Counted from the first letter of the stretch, positions 1 to 8,586 are shown. The stretch: 64,000 bases of DNA from Collinsella sp. TM09-10AT (GCF_003436275.1 NZ_QSOP01000003.1:109114-173113), one strand, 5' to 3'. The notes: generated by a model not told the origin, from the letters alone. Made by a program: numbers and translations.

Positions 1-856
1 TGACCATGCCGGCAATCTGTCCACACAAAAACGAGCCCTCTTCGTAATTGCCGTCCTTGGCGGCCTTGCGAAGGGCGCCCGTGCCCATGGCCCCGAGCTC
101 CTCGACGCTTACGCCCGCCGCCTCGCTCTTGGCGTAGGCGTTGGTGAAGGGGCTCTTGAGGGCACGCACCGGGTGTCCCGTCGAGCGGCCGGTCGCACGC
201 GTCGAGGTGTCGTTGGCCTTCAGGACCATCTCCTTGTACTGCTCCGATACGGTGCACTCATCTGCGATCAGAAAGCGCGTACCCACCTGCACGCCGGCGG
301 CGCCCAGCATAAAGGCGGCCGCCACGCCGCGGCCATCGGCGATACCGCCAGCCGCAACCACGGGAATATCGACCGCATCGACAACCTGCGGCACCAGTAC
401 CATCGTCGAGGTCTCGCCAATATGGCCGCCTGATTCGGTACCCTCGGCAACCACGGCAGTGGCTCCACGACGCGCCACGAGGCGCGCCAGCGCCACCGAG
501 GCAACGACCGGGATGACCTTGATGCCCGCCTCGTTCCACGCCTTCATGTACTTGGTGGGATTGCCGGCACCCGTCACGACGACCGGCACCCGCTCGTCAA
601 TCACGACCCGCGCGACCTCGTCGGCAAACGGGCTCATGAGCATGACGTTGACGCCAAAGGGCTTATCCGTCCTGGCGCGCAGCTCATGAATCTGGTCGCG
701 CAGCCAGTTGGCGTCGGCGTTCATGGCCGCGATAATCCCTAAGCCGCCCGCCTCGGACACTGCGGACGCCAGCGAGGCGTCGGCGATCCAGGCCATACCG
801 CCCTGGAACACGGGCTTTTCGATGCCGAGCAGATCGCAGAGAGGAGTCTTGAGCAT
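1..856 (-). CDS. fabK: Enoyl-ACP reductase FabK / nitronate monooxygenase family (3' end cut by window edge)
   Basis: FMN-dependent enoyl-ACP reductase, the last step of type II fatty-acid elongation. About 285 codons are visible; the family usually has 310-320, so only a short C-terminal piece is missing. The protein begins MLKTPLCDLLGIEKPVFQGG, the typical FabK opening, followed by the flavin-barrel segment with GGLGIIAA, then VVVTGAGNP, the GGHIGE motif and the phosphate-binding VVAAGGIADGRGVAAA and GAAGVQVGTRF. The ATG lies 2 bases after the acpP stop, so it is co-transcribed with acpP and fabH and fits a fatty-acid role better than nitronate oxidation. The operon probably continues beyond the window. 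Confidence 0.9.
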   Translation of the reverse strand, partial: MLKTPLCDLLGIEKPVFQGGMAWIADASLASAVSEAGGLGIIAAMNADANWLRDQIHELRARTDKPFGVNVMLMSPFADEVARVVIDERVPVVVTGAGNPTKYMKAWNEAGIKVIPVVASVALARLVARRGATAVVAEGTESGGHIGETSTMVLVPQVVDAVDIPVVAAGGIADGRGVAAAFMLGAAGVQVGTRFLIADECTVSEQYKEMVLKANDTSTRATGRSTGHPVRALKSPFTNAYAKSEAAGVSVEELGAMGTGALRKAAKDGNYEEGSFLCGQIAGMV

Positions 857-858
857 CT

Positions 859-1095
859 CTACTTCTCCAATGCCGCCTCGACCGTATCGGCGAACTCGCC
901 GACCGTCTTGGGGTTCTCCTCGGTATCGAGCTGGATGCCAAACTCGTCCTCAACGGCGACGAGGATCTCGACGGTGCCCAGACTGTCGAGACCAATCTCC
1001 TCGAGCGTGGACTCGGGCTTCATCTCGACGTCGTCAAGACCGGCGGTCTCGCGGATAACATCGCAAACGCGCTCGAAGGTCTTCTGATCTGCCAT
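859..1095 (-). CDS. acpP: Acyl carrier protein
   Basis: 78-residue acidic four-helix carrier that holds acyl chains on a phosphopantetheine arm. The modification site is Ser38 in the motif GLDSLGTVE; the residues around it (EEIGLDSLG, DEFGIQLD) are diagnostic. Length is normal. Start ATG at 1095 has an AAGGAGAA Shine-Dalgarno just upstream. It sits between fabH and fabK in a minus-strand operon, which makes fatty-acid synthesis, rather than polyketide or other carrier use, the best reading. Confidence 0.95.
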   Translation of the reverse strand: MADQKTFERVCDVIRETAGLDDVEMKPESTLEEIGLDSLGTVEILVAVEDEFGIQLDTEENPKTVGEFADTVEAALEK

Positions 1096-1147
1096 GGTAG
1101 TTCTCCTTTGTTTGTGCCCTAGGGGCGTTTTTATTTCCTATGTGCGA

Positions 1148-2107
1148 CTACTTCCAACGAAGTAGATAGCCACCTATATCCAGACCGGCGCCAAATCCAA
1201 CGAGGGCGATGGTATCGCCCGCATTCAGTGCGTCGGTGCGTGCCAGCCGGTCAAGCGCAAAGGGAATGCAGGCGCTCGAAATGTTGCCGGTCTCGCGCAG
1301 CGTTCGAACCACGCGCTCGCCTGGCACGCCGAGGCGCTTGACCGCCTGACTCAGGATTCGTTCGTTAGCCTGATGGAATACAAAATGGTCGATGCCCTCG
1401 ACCGAAATGCCCGCATCGCTCGCAAGCTTATGGACCGTGTCGCAGATGGCGTTGACGCCGAACTTGAACACGCGGCGGCCATTCATGGACAGCACGCTCT
1501 CGCTATCTGCGGAGGCCTTAAACGGCGAGGTGCCGACCAGACCGGGAACGCACAACGTCTCGACGTCGGGCGCCGTCGAAAGCTCAACGGCAAGGGGGCT
1601 GTCTCCCCCAGCCTCAATCACCGCGGCGCCTGCCCCATCGCCAAAGAGCACACAGGTGGCGCGGTCGGTCCAGTCGAGCGCGCGCGTCATCTGCTCGGCG
1701 GCAACGACAAGCACATGCTTGGCTCGTCCTCGGGCGATATAGCCCTCGGCAACATCGAGCGCAAATACGAAGCCGGCGCAGGCAGCCGAGACATCGAAGG
1801 CAGGGCACGTCGCGCCCAGTCGCTCAGCAACGGCACACGCCTCGGCGGGAACAAGGTGGTCACCCGTCGTCGTCGAGCAGACGATCAAATCCAGCTGGCT
1901 CGCGTCGATTCCGGACACCTGGAGTGCCCGCTCGCTCGCTGCCACGGCAAGGTCGTCGAGCGACTCGGTGGTGCACACATGACGGCTCTTGATGCCTGTG
2001 CGGGTAAAAATCCACTCATCCGAGGTATCGAGGAACTCGGACAGCTCGTCATTGGAAACACTGCGCTTGGGAAGCGCCGAGCCTGTTCCAAGAATCGTGA
2101 AACCCAT
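1148..2107 (-). CDS. fabH: Beta-ketoacyl-ACP synthase III
   Basis: Condenses an acyl-CoA primer with malonyl-ACP to start fatty-acid synthesis. 319 residues from the chosen start. The thiolase-fold catalytic triad is visible: Cys110 in SAACAGF, His245 in FVFHQAN and Asn275 in RETGNISS. I prefer the ATG at 2107 (MGFTILGTGSALP) because an AAAGGAGG box lies 6-7 bases upstream and the family starts there; an in-frame ATG at 2164 would add 19 unrelated residues and lie within the upstream regulatory palindromes. First gene of fabH-acpP-fabK. Confidence 0.95.
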   Translation of the reverse strand: MGFTILGTGSALPKRSVSNDELSEFLDTSDEWIFTRTGIKSRHVCTTESLDDLAVAASERALQVSGIDASQLDLIVCSTTTGDHLVPAEACAVAERLGATCPAFDVSAACAGFVFALDVAEGYIARGRAKHVLVVAAEQMTRALDWTDRATCVLFGDGAGAAVIEAGGDSPLAVELSTAPDVETLCVPGLVGTSPFKASADSESVLSMNGRRVFKFGVNAICDTVHKLASDAGISVEGIDHFVFHQANERILSQAVKRLGVPGERVVRTLRETGNISSACIPFALDRLARTDALNAGDTIALVGFGAGLDIGGYLLRWK

Positions 2108-2124
2108 CACTAACCTCCTTTGAG

Positions 2125-2190
2125 TTGTTGACGTGTTTACATCGACCAAGAGAGGATAGCGCATTCTTCGCCTTGTTGACGTGTTAACAT
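2125..2190. promoter_or_regulatory. Two copies of an 18-bp near-palindrome between fabH and birA
   Basis: TTGTTGACGTGTTTACAT at 2125-2142 and TTGTTGACGTGTTAACAT at 2173-2190 differ at one base and start 48 bp apart. The core TGTTGACGTGTTAACA is a near-perfect palindrome (TGTTrAC-GT-GTyAACA). On the minus strand a TATCCT hexamer (2154-2159) lies between them, so the copies flank the probable fabH promoter; on the plus strand each copy contains TTGACG, a possible -35. This looks like a paired operator for a fatty-acid regulator, but no regulator gene is in view. Confidence 0.5.
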
Positions 2191-2283
2191 TAAATTGTCC
2201 AAATGCGACAAAGGCTTCACATTGTGTCTATCTATCGACACCATTGCGCCATTCACTTATTCATTAGGGAGGTAGCAGCCGCT

Positions 2284-3060
2284 ATGGATGCCCAATTAAC
2301 GATAGTCGACGTAACCGGATCGACCAACGATGACCTGCTCGAAGCAGGAAAACAGGGAGCGCCGCACGGCACAGGACTTGCCGCCCGGACTCAGACAGCA
2401 GGACGCGGCCGACGCGGCCACAAGTGGGATTCAACCGCCGGCAATCTGTTACTCTCGATTGTCCTACGTCCTCGTGTTGATCCCGCCAAGTACTCTGGCC
2501 TTGCCGCCGTCAGCGGCCTAGCGGTGCTCGAGGCGCTCGAAAAGCAGGGTCTTGCAAACGAGATTGGCCTCAAATGGCCCAACGACCTGGTCGCGCGAGG
2601 ACGCAAGCTCGGCGGCATTCTGGTCGAAGCCGCACGCGATAACGAAGGCAACCCCTTTGCGGTCTGTGGCATCGGCGTCAACGTGAACTATGTGCCCACG
2701 GAGGTGCCCGATGGCGGCCTGCCGGCAATCGGTCTCTCGGACCTTAACGAGAACGTTCCTGCTGTCGACATGCTCCTCGATGAGGTCTATCACGCAGTTA
2801 TAGACGCTGTAGATGCCTGGGCAGAACGCCTCAACGCCATGGAAGAAAACACCGGATCGCTCGCGCCCGTCCACGGCGAATATGTCGCTCACCTCAATTG
2901 GGTTGGAAAGCACGTTATCGCCCGCTCCCCTGCCGGTGACGAGCAGGCGCGAGGCATCTTTAAAACCGTCGATACCTTTGGACGCGCGTGCATCGAAACA
3001 GAAGACGGCTTGCGATCCTTCCATTTTGAGGAGGCGTCGCTGCGCCCCTTGGGCGAATAG
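2284..3060 (+). CDS. birA: Biotin--[acetyl-CoA-carboxylase] ligase (single-domain BirA)
   Basis: Attaches biotin to the carboxyl-carrier subunit of biotin enzymes, including acetyl-CoA carboxylase of the fatty-acid pathway encoded next door. 258 residues from ATG 2284, chosen because AGGGAGG sits 11 bases upstream; an upstream in-frame ATG at 2203 overlaps the operator region. The biotinyl-AMP loop GRGRRGHKW (about 40-48), KWPND (97-101) and GRKLGGILVE (biotin-binding Lys) are clear, and a C-terminal SH3-like segment follows. There is no N-terminal helix-turn-helix domain, so it should be an enzyme only, not a repressor. Confidence 0.93.
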   Translation: MDAQLTIVDVTGSTNDDLLEAGKQGAPHGTGLAARTQTAGRGRRGHKWDSTAGNLLLSIVLRPRVDPAKYSGLAAVSGLAVLEALEKQGLANEIGLKWPNDLVARGRKLGGILVEAARDNEGNPFAVCGIGVNVNYVPTEVPDGGLPAIGLSDLNENVPAVDMLLDEVYHAVIDAVDAWAERLNAMEENTGSLAPVHGEYVAHLNWVGKHVIARSPAGDEQARGIFKTVDTFGRACIETEDGLRSFHFEEASLRPLGE

Positions 3061-3112
3061 GGCGCCGCAGCCACCTACTCAGCAGCATTACCAGGCGGTC
3101 AAAACCCATCAT

Positions 3113-3155
3113 GCAAAACAAAAGAGCCCCGCTACCGTAATGGCAGCGGGGCTCT
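3113..3155 (-). terminator. Intrinsic terminator after rpsJ
   Basis: Perfect 11-bp stem AGAGCCCCGCT (3123-3133) / AGCGGGGCTCT (3145-3155). On the minus strand it is followed by TTTTGTTTTG, so it ends the str operon; on the plus strand no T-run follows, although it may also stop birA transcription. Confidence 0.85.
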
Positions 3156-3176
3156 GTAAGCTATGAGCGATATCGC

Positions 3177-3485
3177 TTAGAGCTTGATGTCGATGTCGAC
3201 GCCAGCGGGGAGGTCGAGACGCATGAGCGAATCAACGGTGCCCGAGGTGGGGTCGAGGATGTCGATGAGGCGCTTGTGGGTGCGCATCTCGAACTGCTCA
3301 CGGGAGTCCTTGTTCACGTGCGGCGAGCGGATAACCGTGTACAGGTTGCGTTCGGTGGGCAGGGGGACAGGACCGGAAACGCGAGCACCGGTCTTCTGAG
3401 CGGTCTCGACGATGAGCTTCGCGGACTGATCGACGACCTCGTGATCATAGCCCTTGAGGCGAATGCGGATCTTCTGGGTAGCCAA
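3177..3485 (-). CDS. rpsJ: 30S ribosomal protein S10
   Basis: 102 residues, normal length, with the family opening [16 protein letters not shown] and the segment [13 protein letters not shown]. It starts with TTG at 3485, preceded by GGAGG 6 bases upstream; no nearer ATG or GTG exists. S10 is part of the small-subunit head and also serves as NusE in antitermination. It is the last gene of rpsL-rpsG-fusA-rpsJ; tuf, which usually lies between fusA and rpsJ or ends this operon, is absent here and found at 44.5 kb. Confidence 0.96.
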   Translation of the reverse strand: MATQKIRIRLKGYDHEVVDQSAKLIVETAQKTGARVSGPVPLPTERNLYTVIRSPHVNKDSREQFEMRTHKRLIDILDPTSGTVDSLMRLDLPAGVDIDIKL

Positions 3486-3545
3486 CTTAAACCTCCAAAG
3501 AGTGCGAGAGATGTTCTCGCGGATTACGTAACAGGGAGCTCGAAC

Positions 3546-5645
3546 TTAGGCGTTCTTGCTCATGACCTCGTCCACGATGGACTTGGGCGCGGGCTCATAA
3601 GAGTCGAACTGCATCGTGTAGGATGCACGGCCCTGGGTCTGGGAGCGAAGGTCGGTAGCGTAACCGAACATCTCGCCCAGCGGCACCTTGGCACGGATGA
3701 GCTTGCTGTTCTTGCGATCCTCCATGCCCTCGATCTTGCCGCGGCGACCGGAGAGGTTGCCCATAACGTCGCCCATGTACTGCTCGGGGGTCTCGACCTC
3801 GACAGCCATGATCGGCTCGAGCAGCTGCGGATCGGACTTCTTGAGAGCGTCCTTGATAGCCATGGAACCGGCGATCTTGAAGGCGGCCTCGGAGGAGTCG
3901 ACCTCGTGGTAAGAACCGTCGAACAGGGTGACCTTAACGTCGAGGACCGGGAAGCCGGCGATAACACCGGTGTTCAGGGCCTCCTGGATGCCCTTGTCGA
4001 TGGACGGGATGTACTCCTTGGGCACGACGCCGCCGACGATAGCGTTGACGAACTCGTAGCCGAAGCCCTCCTCCATCTTCTCGAGCTTGATGACGGCGTG
4101 GCCGTACTGACCGCGACCGCCGGACTGACGGACGAACTTGCCCTCAGCCTTCTCGACGTCGTGACCGGCGGTCTCGCGGTAGGCAACCTGGGGCTTACCG
4201 ACGTTAGCGTCAACCTTGAACTCGCGGAGCAGACGGTCGACGATGATCTCGAGGTGCAGCTCGCCCATGCCGGCGATGATGGTCTGGCCGGTCTCGTGGT
4301 TGGTGGACACCTGGAAGGTCGGGTCCTCCTCGGCGAGCTTGGTCAGAGCCAGGGACATCTTGTCCTGCTCGGCCTTGGTCTTGGGCTCGATGGCAACGTC
4401 GATAACGGGCTTAGCGAACTCGATCTTCTCGAGGACGATCTCCTTGCCCTCGGCGCACAGGGTGTCACCGGTGGTGGAGTTCTTGAAGCCGACGCAAGCG
4501 ACGATGTCGCCGGCGGCAGCGTCGTCACGGTCGATACGCTCGGCGGCGTTCATCTCGAGGATGCGGCCGAGACGCTCGCGCTGACCGTTGGAAGCGTTGA
4601 CCACGTAGGAGCCGGACTCGGCGCGGCCGGAGTAAACGCGGACGTAGGTGAGCTTACCGACGAACGGGTCGGTCATGATCTTGAAGACCAGGCCGGAGAA
4701 AGGCTCGTCGAAGGAAGGATGACGCTGGATCTCCTCGCCGGTGTCCGGATCGGTACCGGTGACGGCCTCAACGTCGAGCGGGCTGGGCAGGTAGTCGACG
4801 ACAGCGTCGAGCAGCTCCTGAACGCCCTTGTTCTTGTAGGCGGAGCCCACGAAGACGAGGTTGAGCTCGTTGGCCAGAACGCCCTTGCGCAGAGCAGCCT
4901 TGAGCTCCTCGACGGTGAAGTCCTCCTCCATGAGGATCTTCTCCATGAGCTCGTCGTCAAAGCTGGCAGCAGCGTCGAGGAGCTCCTCGCGCTTGGTGGC
5001 AGCGATGTCGGCAAACTCAGCCGGGATCTCGTCCATCGGCTCGGGGTAGGTCATGCCCTTCTCGTCGGCCTTGAAGTCCCATGCAGTCATGGTAACGAGG
5101 TCGATGACGCCCCAGAAGTTGTCCTCGGCGCCCATCGGGACCTGAGCGGCCACGGCGTTGGCGTCGAGACGATCCTTCATGGTCTCGATAGCGTTGAAGA
5201 AGTCAGCGCCCACGCGGTCATACTTGTTGATGAAGGCGATGCGGGGGACGTTGAAGGTAGAAGCCTGACGCCAAACGGTCTCAGACTGGGGCTGAACGCC
5301 GGCAACGGCGTCGAAGACGGCGACAGCGCCATCGAGGACGCGCAGGCAGCGCTCGACCTCGGCGGTGAAGTCAACGTGGCCCGGGGTGTCGATGATCTGG
5401 ATGCGGTAGTCCTTACCGTCCTTGTTCCAGAAGCACGTGGTAGCAGCGGAGGTAATGGTTACGCCGCGCTCCTGCTCCTGAACCATCCAGTCCATGGTGG
5501 CAGCGCCCTCATGGACCTCACCGATCTTGTGGGTCTTACCGGTGTAGTAAAGAATACGCTCGGTCGTGGTGGTCTTACCGGCATCGATGTGGGCCATGAT
5601 GCCGATGTTACGGGTATCGGAAAGCTTGTACTTAGGCTTAGCCAT
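3546..5645 (-). CDS. fusA: Elongation factor G
   Basis: 699-residue translocation GTPase, full length. G1 is [15 protein letters not shown] near the N-terminus, G3 DTPGHVDF, G4 NKYD (canonical NKxD). Domain IV and V signatures such as [22 protein letters not shown] and [15 protein letters not shown] are present. ATG at 5645 has AAGGA upstream. It lies 20 bases downstream of rpsG and is followed by rpsJ, so translation of the four genes is likely coordinated by the promoter in front of rpsL. Confidence 0.97.
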   Translation of the reverse strand: MAKPKYKLSDTRNIGIMAHIDAGKTTTTERILYYTGKTHKIGEVHEGAATMDWMVQEQERGVTITSAATTCFWNKDGKDYRIQIIDTPGHVDFTAEVERCLRVLDGAVAVFDAVAGVQPQSETVWRQASTFNVPRIAFINKYDRVGADFFNAIETMKDRLDANAVAAQVPMGAEDNFWGVIDLVTMTAWDFKADEKGMTYPEPMDEIPAEFADIAATKREELLDAAASFDDELMEKILMEEDFTVEELKAALRKGVLANELNLVFVGSAYKNKGVQELLDAVVDYLPSPLDVEAVTGTDPDTGEEIQRHPSFDEPFSGLVFKIMTDPFVGKLTYVRVYSGRAESGSYVVNASNGQRERLGRILEMNAAERIDRDDAAAGDIVACVGFKNSTTGDTLCAEGKEIVLEKIEFAKPVIDVAIEPKTKAEQDKMSLALTKLAEEDPTFQVSTNHETGQTIIAGMGELHLEIIVDRLLREFKVDANVGKPQVAYRETAGHDVEKAEGKFVRQSGGRGQYGHAVIKLEKMEEGFGYEFVNAIVGGVVPKEYIPSIDKGIQEALNTGVIAGFPVLDVKVTLFDGSYHEVDSSEAAFKIAGSMAIKDALKKSDPQLLEPIMAVEVETPEQYMGDVMGNLSGRRGKIEGMEDRKNSKLIRAKVPLGEMFGYATDLRSQTQGRASYTMQFDSYEPAPKSIVDEVMSKNA

Positions 5646-5664
5646 GTTAGTTCCTTACCTTAAC

Positions 5665-6138
5665 TTACCAACGATAGTGAGAGAACGCGCGGTTGGCCTC
5701 GGCCATCTTGAAGACGTCCTCACGCTTCTTGACGGAAGCGCCAAGACCGTTGGAGGCGTCGAGGATCTCGTTAGCGAGACGCTCGGCCATGGTCTTCTCC
5801 TTGCGAGCGCGGGAGAAGTTGACGATCCAGCGGATGCCCAGAGCGGTGGAACGACGGGAGTTGACCTCCATCGGGACCTGATAGGTAGCGCCACCGACAC
5901 GCTTGGGCTTAACCTCGAGCGTGGGCTTGACGTTGTCCATAGCCTTCTTGAAGGTAGCGAGAGCGTCGCCACCCTCGGACTTCTCGGCAACGATCTCGAA
6001 AGCGGTGTAAACGATGCGCTCAGCGGTGGCCTTCTTGCCGTCAAGAAGGACCTTGTTGATGAGCTGAGTCACCAGGCGGTTGTTGTAAACGGCGTCAGGC
6101 TGAACCTCACGACGATTAGCTGCTGCACGACGCGGCAT
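5665..6138 (-). CDS. rpsG: 30S ribosomal protein S7
   Basis: 157 residues, normal length, starting [20 protein letters not shown]. Contains the conserved segments [20 protein letters not shown] and [14 protein letters not shown]7 nucleates assembly of the 16S rRNA 3' domain and in other bacteria represses its own operon. ATG 6138 is preceded by AAGGAG. Second gene of the str operon. Confidence 0.97.
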   Translation of the reverse strand: MPRRAAANRREVQPDAVYNNRLVTQLINKVLLDGKKATAERIVYTAFEIVAEKSEGGDALATFKKAMDNVKPTLEVKPKRVGGATYQVPMEVNSRRSTALGIRWIVNFSRARKEKTMAERLANEILDASNGLGASVKKREDVFKMAEANRAFSHYRW

Positions 6139-6211
6139 GTGAAATCTCCTTAAGTGTCTACCGTGCGGCGCTTAGGCGGCGCACGACGAAAGTATCAAAA
6201 CGTTATCTGGC

Positions 6212-6589
6212 TTATTTAGCCTTGGGGCGCTTAGCACCGTACTTGGAACGGGCCTGCATACGGTTCTGGACCGGAGCAGCGTCGTAGGCGCCACGGATGA
6301 CGTGATAACGGACACCAGGGAGGTCACGGACACGACCGCCGCGGACGAGCACGATGGAGTGCTCCTGCAGGTTGTGGCCCTCACCCGGGATGTAAGCAGT
6401 AACTTCGATGCCGTTGACAAGGCGAACACGGGCAACCTTACGAAGAGCCGAGTTCGGCTTCTTGGGGCTCGTGGTGAAGACGCGGGTGCACACGCCGCGC
6501 TTCTGGGAGTTGTGCTGCAGAGCAGCGTTCTTGGACTTCTTGGGCACGGAACGACGGCCCTGGCGAACCAGCTGGTTAATAGTAGGCAA
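6212..6589 (-). CDS. rpsL: 30S ribosomal protein S12, with Arg88
   Basis: 125 residues of the decoding-centre protein, starting [14 protein letters not shown] with TTG at 6589 and AAGGAG 6 bases upstream. [11 protein letters not shown] (41-51) and GEGHNLQEH are intact. Residue 88, in [10 protein letters not shown], is Arg (codon CGT, 6326-6328), where most bacteria have Lys. Lys-to-Arg at this position is a known streptomycin-resistance change in Escherichia coli and Mycobacterium tuberculosis. Lys43 is unchanged. First gene of the operon. Confidence 0.97.
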   Translation of the reverse strand: MPTINQLVRQGRRSVPKKSKNAALQHNSQKRGVCTRVFTTSPKKPNSALRKVARVRLVNGIEVTAYIPGEGHNLQEHSIVLVRGGRVRDLPGVRYHVIRGAYDAAPVQNRMQARSKYGAKRPKAK

Positions 6590-6682
6590 AGCGTACTCCT
6601 TCTCGAATGATTCCAGCTTTCTGTAAAGTGCAACGGCTTGAATCGAGGGGTCAGCATCCCCCTACGAAACACGCAGTTCGAT

Positions 6683-6711
6683 AGGATACGTGGCGTTAGC
6701 TGTGCCGTCAA
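6683..6711 (-). promoter_or_regulatory. Probable promoter of the str operon
   Basis: On the minus strand TTGACG is followed after 17 bases by TATCCT, giving an untranslated leader of roughly 90 bases before rpsL. The promoter sits inside an imperfect long hairpin whose outer arms are TAGGATACG (6682-6690) and CGTATCCTA (about 6729-6737). I saw no better candidate in the 6590-6790 gap. Confidence 0.6.
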
Positions 6712-6794
6712 CAGACCACGCCGCCGGGCGTATCCTAAAATAGGCACATTTCCGCAAAGCCTACACAAAAGGAATCCCCTCCTGTGCACGGGGG

Positions 6795-6935
6795 CGGATT
6801 CCCGGACCGGGCGGCGCGGGGGTTAAGTTTGCTGCTCTACAGTCCTGGCTCGCACGGAGGCCACATTAAGTGGCCTCCGGCTCGTGCGGAACTCGCGACA
6901 AACTTAACCCCCGCGCCGCCCGGGCCGGGAATCCG
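6795..6935. repeat. Long inverted repeat E1 with conserved central hairpin
   Basis: Outer arms 6795-6831 and 6899-6935 are complementary at 36 of 37 positions. Between them is a second hairpin: CGCACG (6851-6856), a perfect 8-bp stem GAGGCCAC (6857-6864) / GTGGCCTC (6870-6877), loop ATTAA, a five-base bulge CGGCT and CGTGCG (6883-6888). The central part, GTCCTGGCTCGCACG on the left and CGGCTCGTGCGGAA on the right, recurs in E2 at 19.9 kb, whereas the outer arms do not. It lies between the 3' end of the 7.0-kb gene and the rpsL promoter. ORFs crossing it are a by-product of its symmetry. Confidence 0.9.
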
Positions 6936-6957
6936 ACGCGCTCGTCGGGGCAACGTT

Positions 6958-7000
6958 ACCTGCCAAAAAGGGACAGGTTTGTTTTGGCAGGTTTTATCTG
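6958..7000 (+). repeat. GGGACAGG-loop hairpin, copy 1
   Basis: Perfect 11-bp stem ACCTGCCAAAA (6958-6968) / TTTTGGCAGGT (6982-6992) with loop AGGGACAGGTTTG and a T-rich plus-strand tail. Bases 6959-7000 match 35693-35734 at 40 of 42 positions. There is no plus-strand gene upstream for it to terminate, so it looks like a dispersed element as much as a terminator. Confidence 0.8.
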
Positions 7001-7002
7001 GG

Positions 7003-7034
7003 AAAAGGCCGCTTCCCCTAGTGGGAAGCGGCCT
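7003..7034 (-). terminator. Terminator after the sigma/membrane-protein pair
   Basis: Perfect stem GGCCGCTTCCC (7007-7017) / GGGAAGCGGCC (7023-7033), followed on the minus strand by TTTTCCC. It directly follows the stop of the 7041-8117 gene. Confidence 0.8.
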
Positions 7035-7040
7035 CAAGCC

Positions 7041-8117
7041 TTACGAGTAGACGATGGTAAAGGGTTCTTCCGTTTGAGTCTCCCCTGTTGATGTGCACCT
7101 CGTTCCCTCAAGGGTTACCGATACAACCTGATCGACATTGATGAGCCTTGTCGGAACCCAGATGTTCTCTCCGCTATTGCGTCCCATCGAAACATAGAAG
7201 TTGTACGCCCCTGCGTCGTCATCTTCGATAATCTGCTCCGATCCATCCTTGTAGCTGACGGTCAGTTTATGATCAACTGCTTCATAGCCCAGATCATCGA
7301 TGTGCGTCTGGATGGAAAACGGGCTGATCTCGAGAGGCGAGTCGTCGGAGCGGAGCTCCTTTGTATCGACGTGCGCTCCGACGTTAAACTCTGGCGTCGA
7401 TACCTCGATCACCTTCGCATCCTCACCTTTGCCCTCCGTCCAACTGATATTCCAGGTGACCGCATGTCGTAAATCTCGATCGCGATTCCAAGATGCAAAG
7501 TACATCGTGCCGTTAATGACCGTGTCGCTTGATGTGTCTTTATCAATGGTGCAGCGTGTATCAGCCCATTCCTCGCCGAAGTTCATGCTGGGTGTACTGA
7601 CGCCCCCTTCTTCTTCACCATAGAGAACAAGTTCGCCAAGCTCTGCCGCCGGCTTGTAGTAGCTAACGCCATTCGGATTGGACAATGTAAACGTCACAGC
7701 ACCGCAACCGTTCTCGTCGATTGCCATCTCATGAATGTCGAGCGTATAGCCGTTGCCCTCGACGGACAGATTGACCTTCTGGACTGCACCCTCCAGGCTT
7801 TGGGGCGCGATACCATCACCAAACTCTCTGGTGTAGGTATATTTCGTCCCCGACGAGCCGCCATTTGTCCAGGTAACGGACTCTCCGTTGCCATGGTTTC
7901 CCCAGGCAGAGGCAAAATAACTGGAATTGACAACAGCGTAGGCGACCCCTCCGGTCGCCAGCACTCCGGCAAGACATCCGATTACGGCAACATACAGAGG
8001 CTTCGCGTGACCCTTTCGGCGAAGCGGCTCGCCAGCAGCGGCATAAAGAACACGGTCAGCAAGATCGCTATCGGCTTGGACGGACTCGAAGGCCTGCTTG
8101 ATCTGGTTGGATTTCAC
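7041..8117 (-). CDS. Single-pass membrane protein, probable anti-sigma factor or sigma-linked regulator
   Basis: 358 residues. A short N-terminal cytoplasmic part (about 1-38: MKSNQIKQAFESVQADSDLA) is followed by one membrane segment (about 41-62, YVAVIGCLAGVLATGGVAYAV) and a beta-rich extracellular part of nearly 300 residues. This is the architecture of the DUF4179-like anti-sigma proteins encoded next to ECF sigma factors in Firmicutes and Actinobacteria; I recognise the arrangement rather than a catalytic motif. It starts with GTG at 8117, with GGAGGG upstream, inside the last 50 bases of the sigma gene, which points to coupled translation. The signal sensed is unknown. Confidence 0.6.
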   Translation of the reverse strand: MKSNQIKQAFESVQADSDLADRVLYAAAGEPLRRKGHAKPLYVAVIGCLAGVLATGGVAYAVVNSSYFASAWGNHGNGESVTWTNGGSSGTKYTYTREFGDGIAPQSLEGAVQKVNLSVEGNGYTLDIHEMAIDENGCGAVTFTLSNPNGVSYYKPAAELGELVLYGEEEGGVSTPSMNFGEEWADTRCTIDKDTSSDTVINGTMYFASWNRDRDLRHAVTWNISWTEGKGEDAKVIEVSTPEFNVGAHVDTKELRSDDSPLEISPFSIQTHIDDLGYEAVDHKLTVSYKDGSEQIIEDDDAGAYNFYVSMGRNSGENIWVPTRLINVDQVVSVTLEGTRCTSTGETQTEEPFTIVYS

Positions 8118-8586
8118 GGTCGCCCTCCTCTAGGATGAACTTGAGCTTCGATCTGCCGCGAGCTAAACGCGTTCGAACGGTCGCGGCTGGCACATGCAGT
8201 AACTCGGCAATTTCTGAAGTCGAGAAGCCCAGATAGTAATAGAGCACGATGGAGATACGGAATCGTTCCGGAAGCCGCATGACGTCTAATAGGACGGCCT
8301 TGGTCTCGTCCTGCGCCGTCAAGAGCGAATCGGTCAGACTTTCAATATCCTCCACGCGCCTCCACGGCTTTCGAAAGAGAGATTTGCATTCATTGATCGT
8401 GACCCGGATGAGCCATCGACGAAGATGCTCCCAGCTTTCAAAATGCGTATCGCTTTTGAGTAACTTTAGAAAGACGTCTTGAGCGACATCGTCGGCGTCA
8501 GCGCGATCACGCAGATACGTCAAGGCGATTCGGAACACGACATCTCGGTGATCCTCGACCGCCTGTCTAAAAGCTTGTTCTTCCAT
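8068..8586 (-). CDS. RNA polymerase sigma factor, ECF / sigma-70 family
   Basis: 172 residues from ATG 8586, chosen for the GGGAGGTGATT box just upstream; an in-frame ATG at 8778 would reach back into the rpoC terminator. Region 2 is visible as VVFRIALTYLRDRADADDVAQDVFLKLL (about 15-42), followed by LRRWLIRVTINECKSLFR. Region 4 contains LPERFRISIVLYYYLGFSTSEIAELLHVPAATVRTRLARGRSKLK, a clear helix-turn-helix. Region 3 is missing, as in ECF sigma factors. Its stop overlaps the start of the membrane protein by 50 bases, the usual sigma/anti-sigma order. Confidence 0.9.
   Translation of the reverse strand: MEEQAFRQAVEDHRDVVFRIALTYLRDRADADDVAQDVFLKLLKSDTHFESWEHLRRWLIRVTINECKSLFRKPWRRVEDIESLTDSLLTAQDETKAVLLDVMRLPERFRISIVLYYYLGFSTSEIAELLHVPAATVRTRLARGRSKLKFILEEGDREIQPDQAGLRVRPSR

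Noticed and set aside
2164..2164. Upstream ATG of fabH adding 19 residues
   Set aside because: Lies in the operator region and lacks a ribosome-binding site; ATG 2107 has AAAGGAGG.
3276..5663. A 795-codon plus-strand open frame opposite fusA and rpsJ
   Set aside because: Antisense shadow of fusA and rpsJ; composition is repetitive and it has no ribosome-binding site.
6784..7050. Short frames across inverted repeat E1
   Set aside because: Frames on both strands result from the symmetrical GC-rich arms; no ribosome site or recognisable protein.
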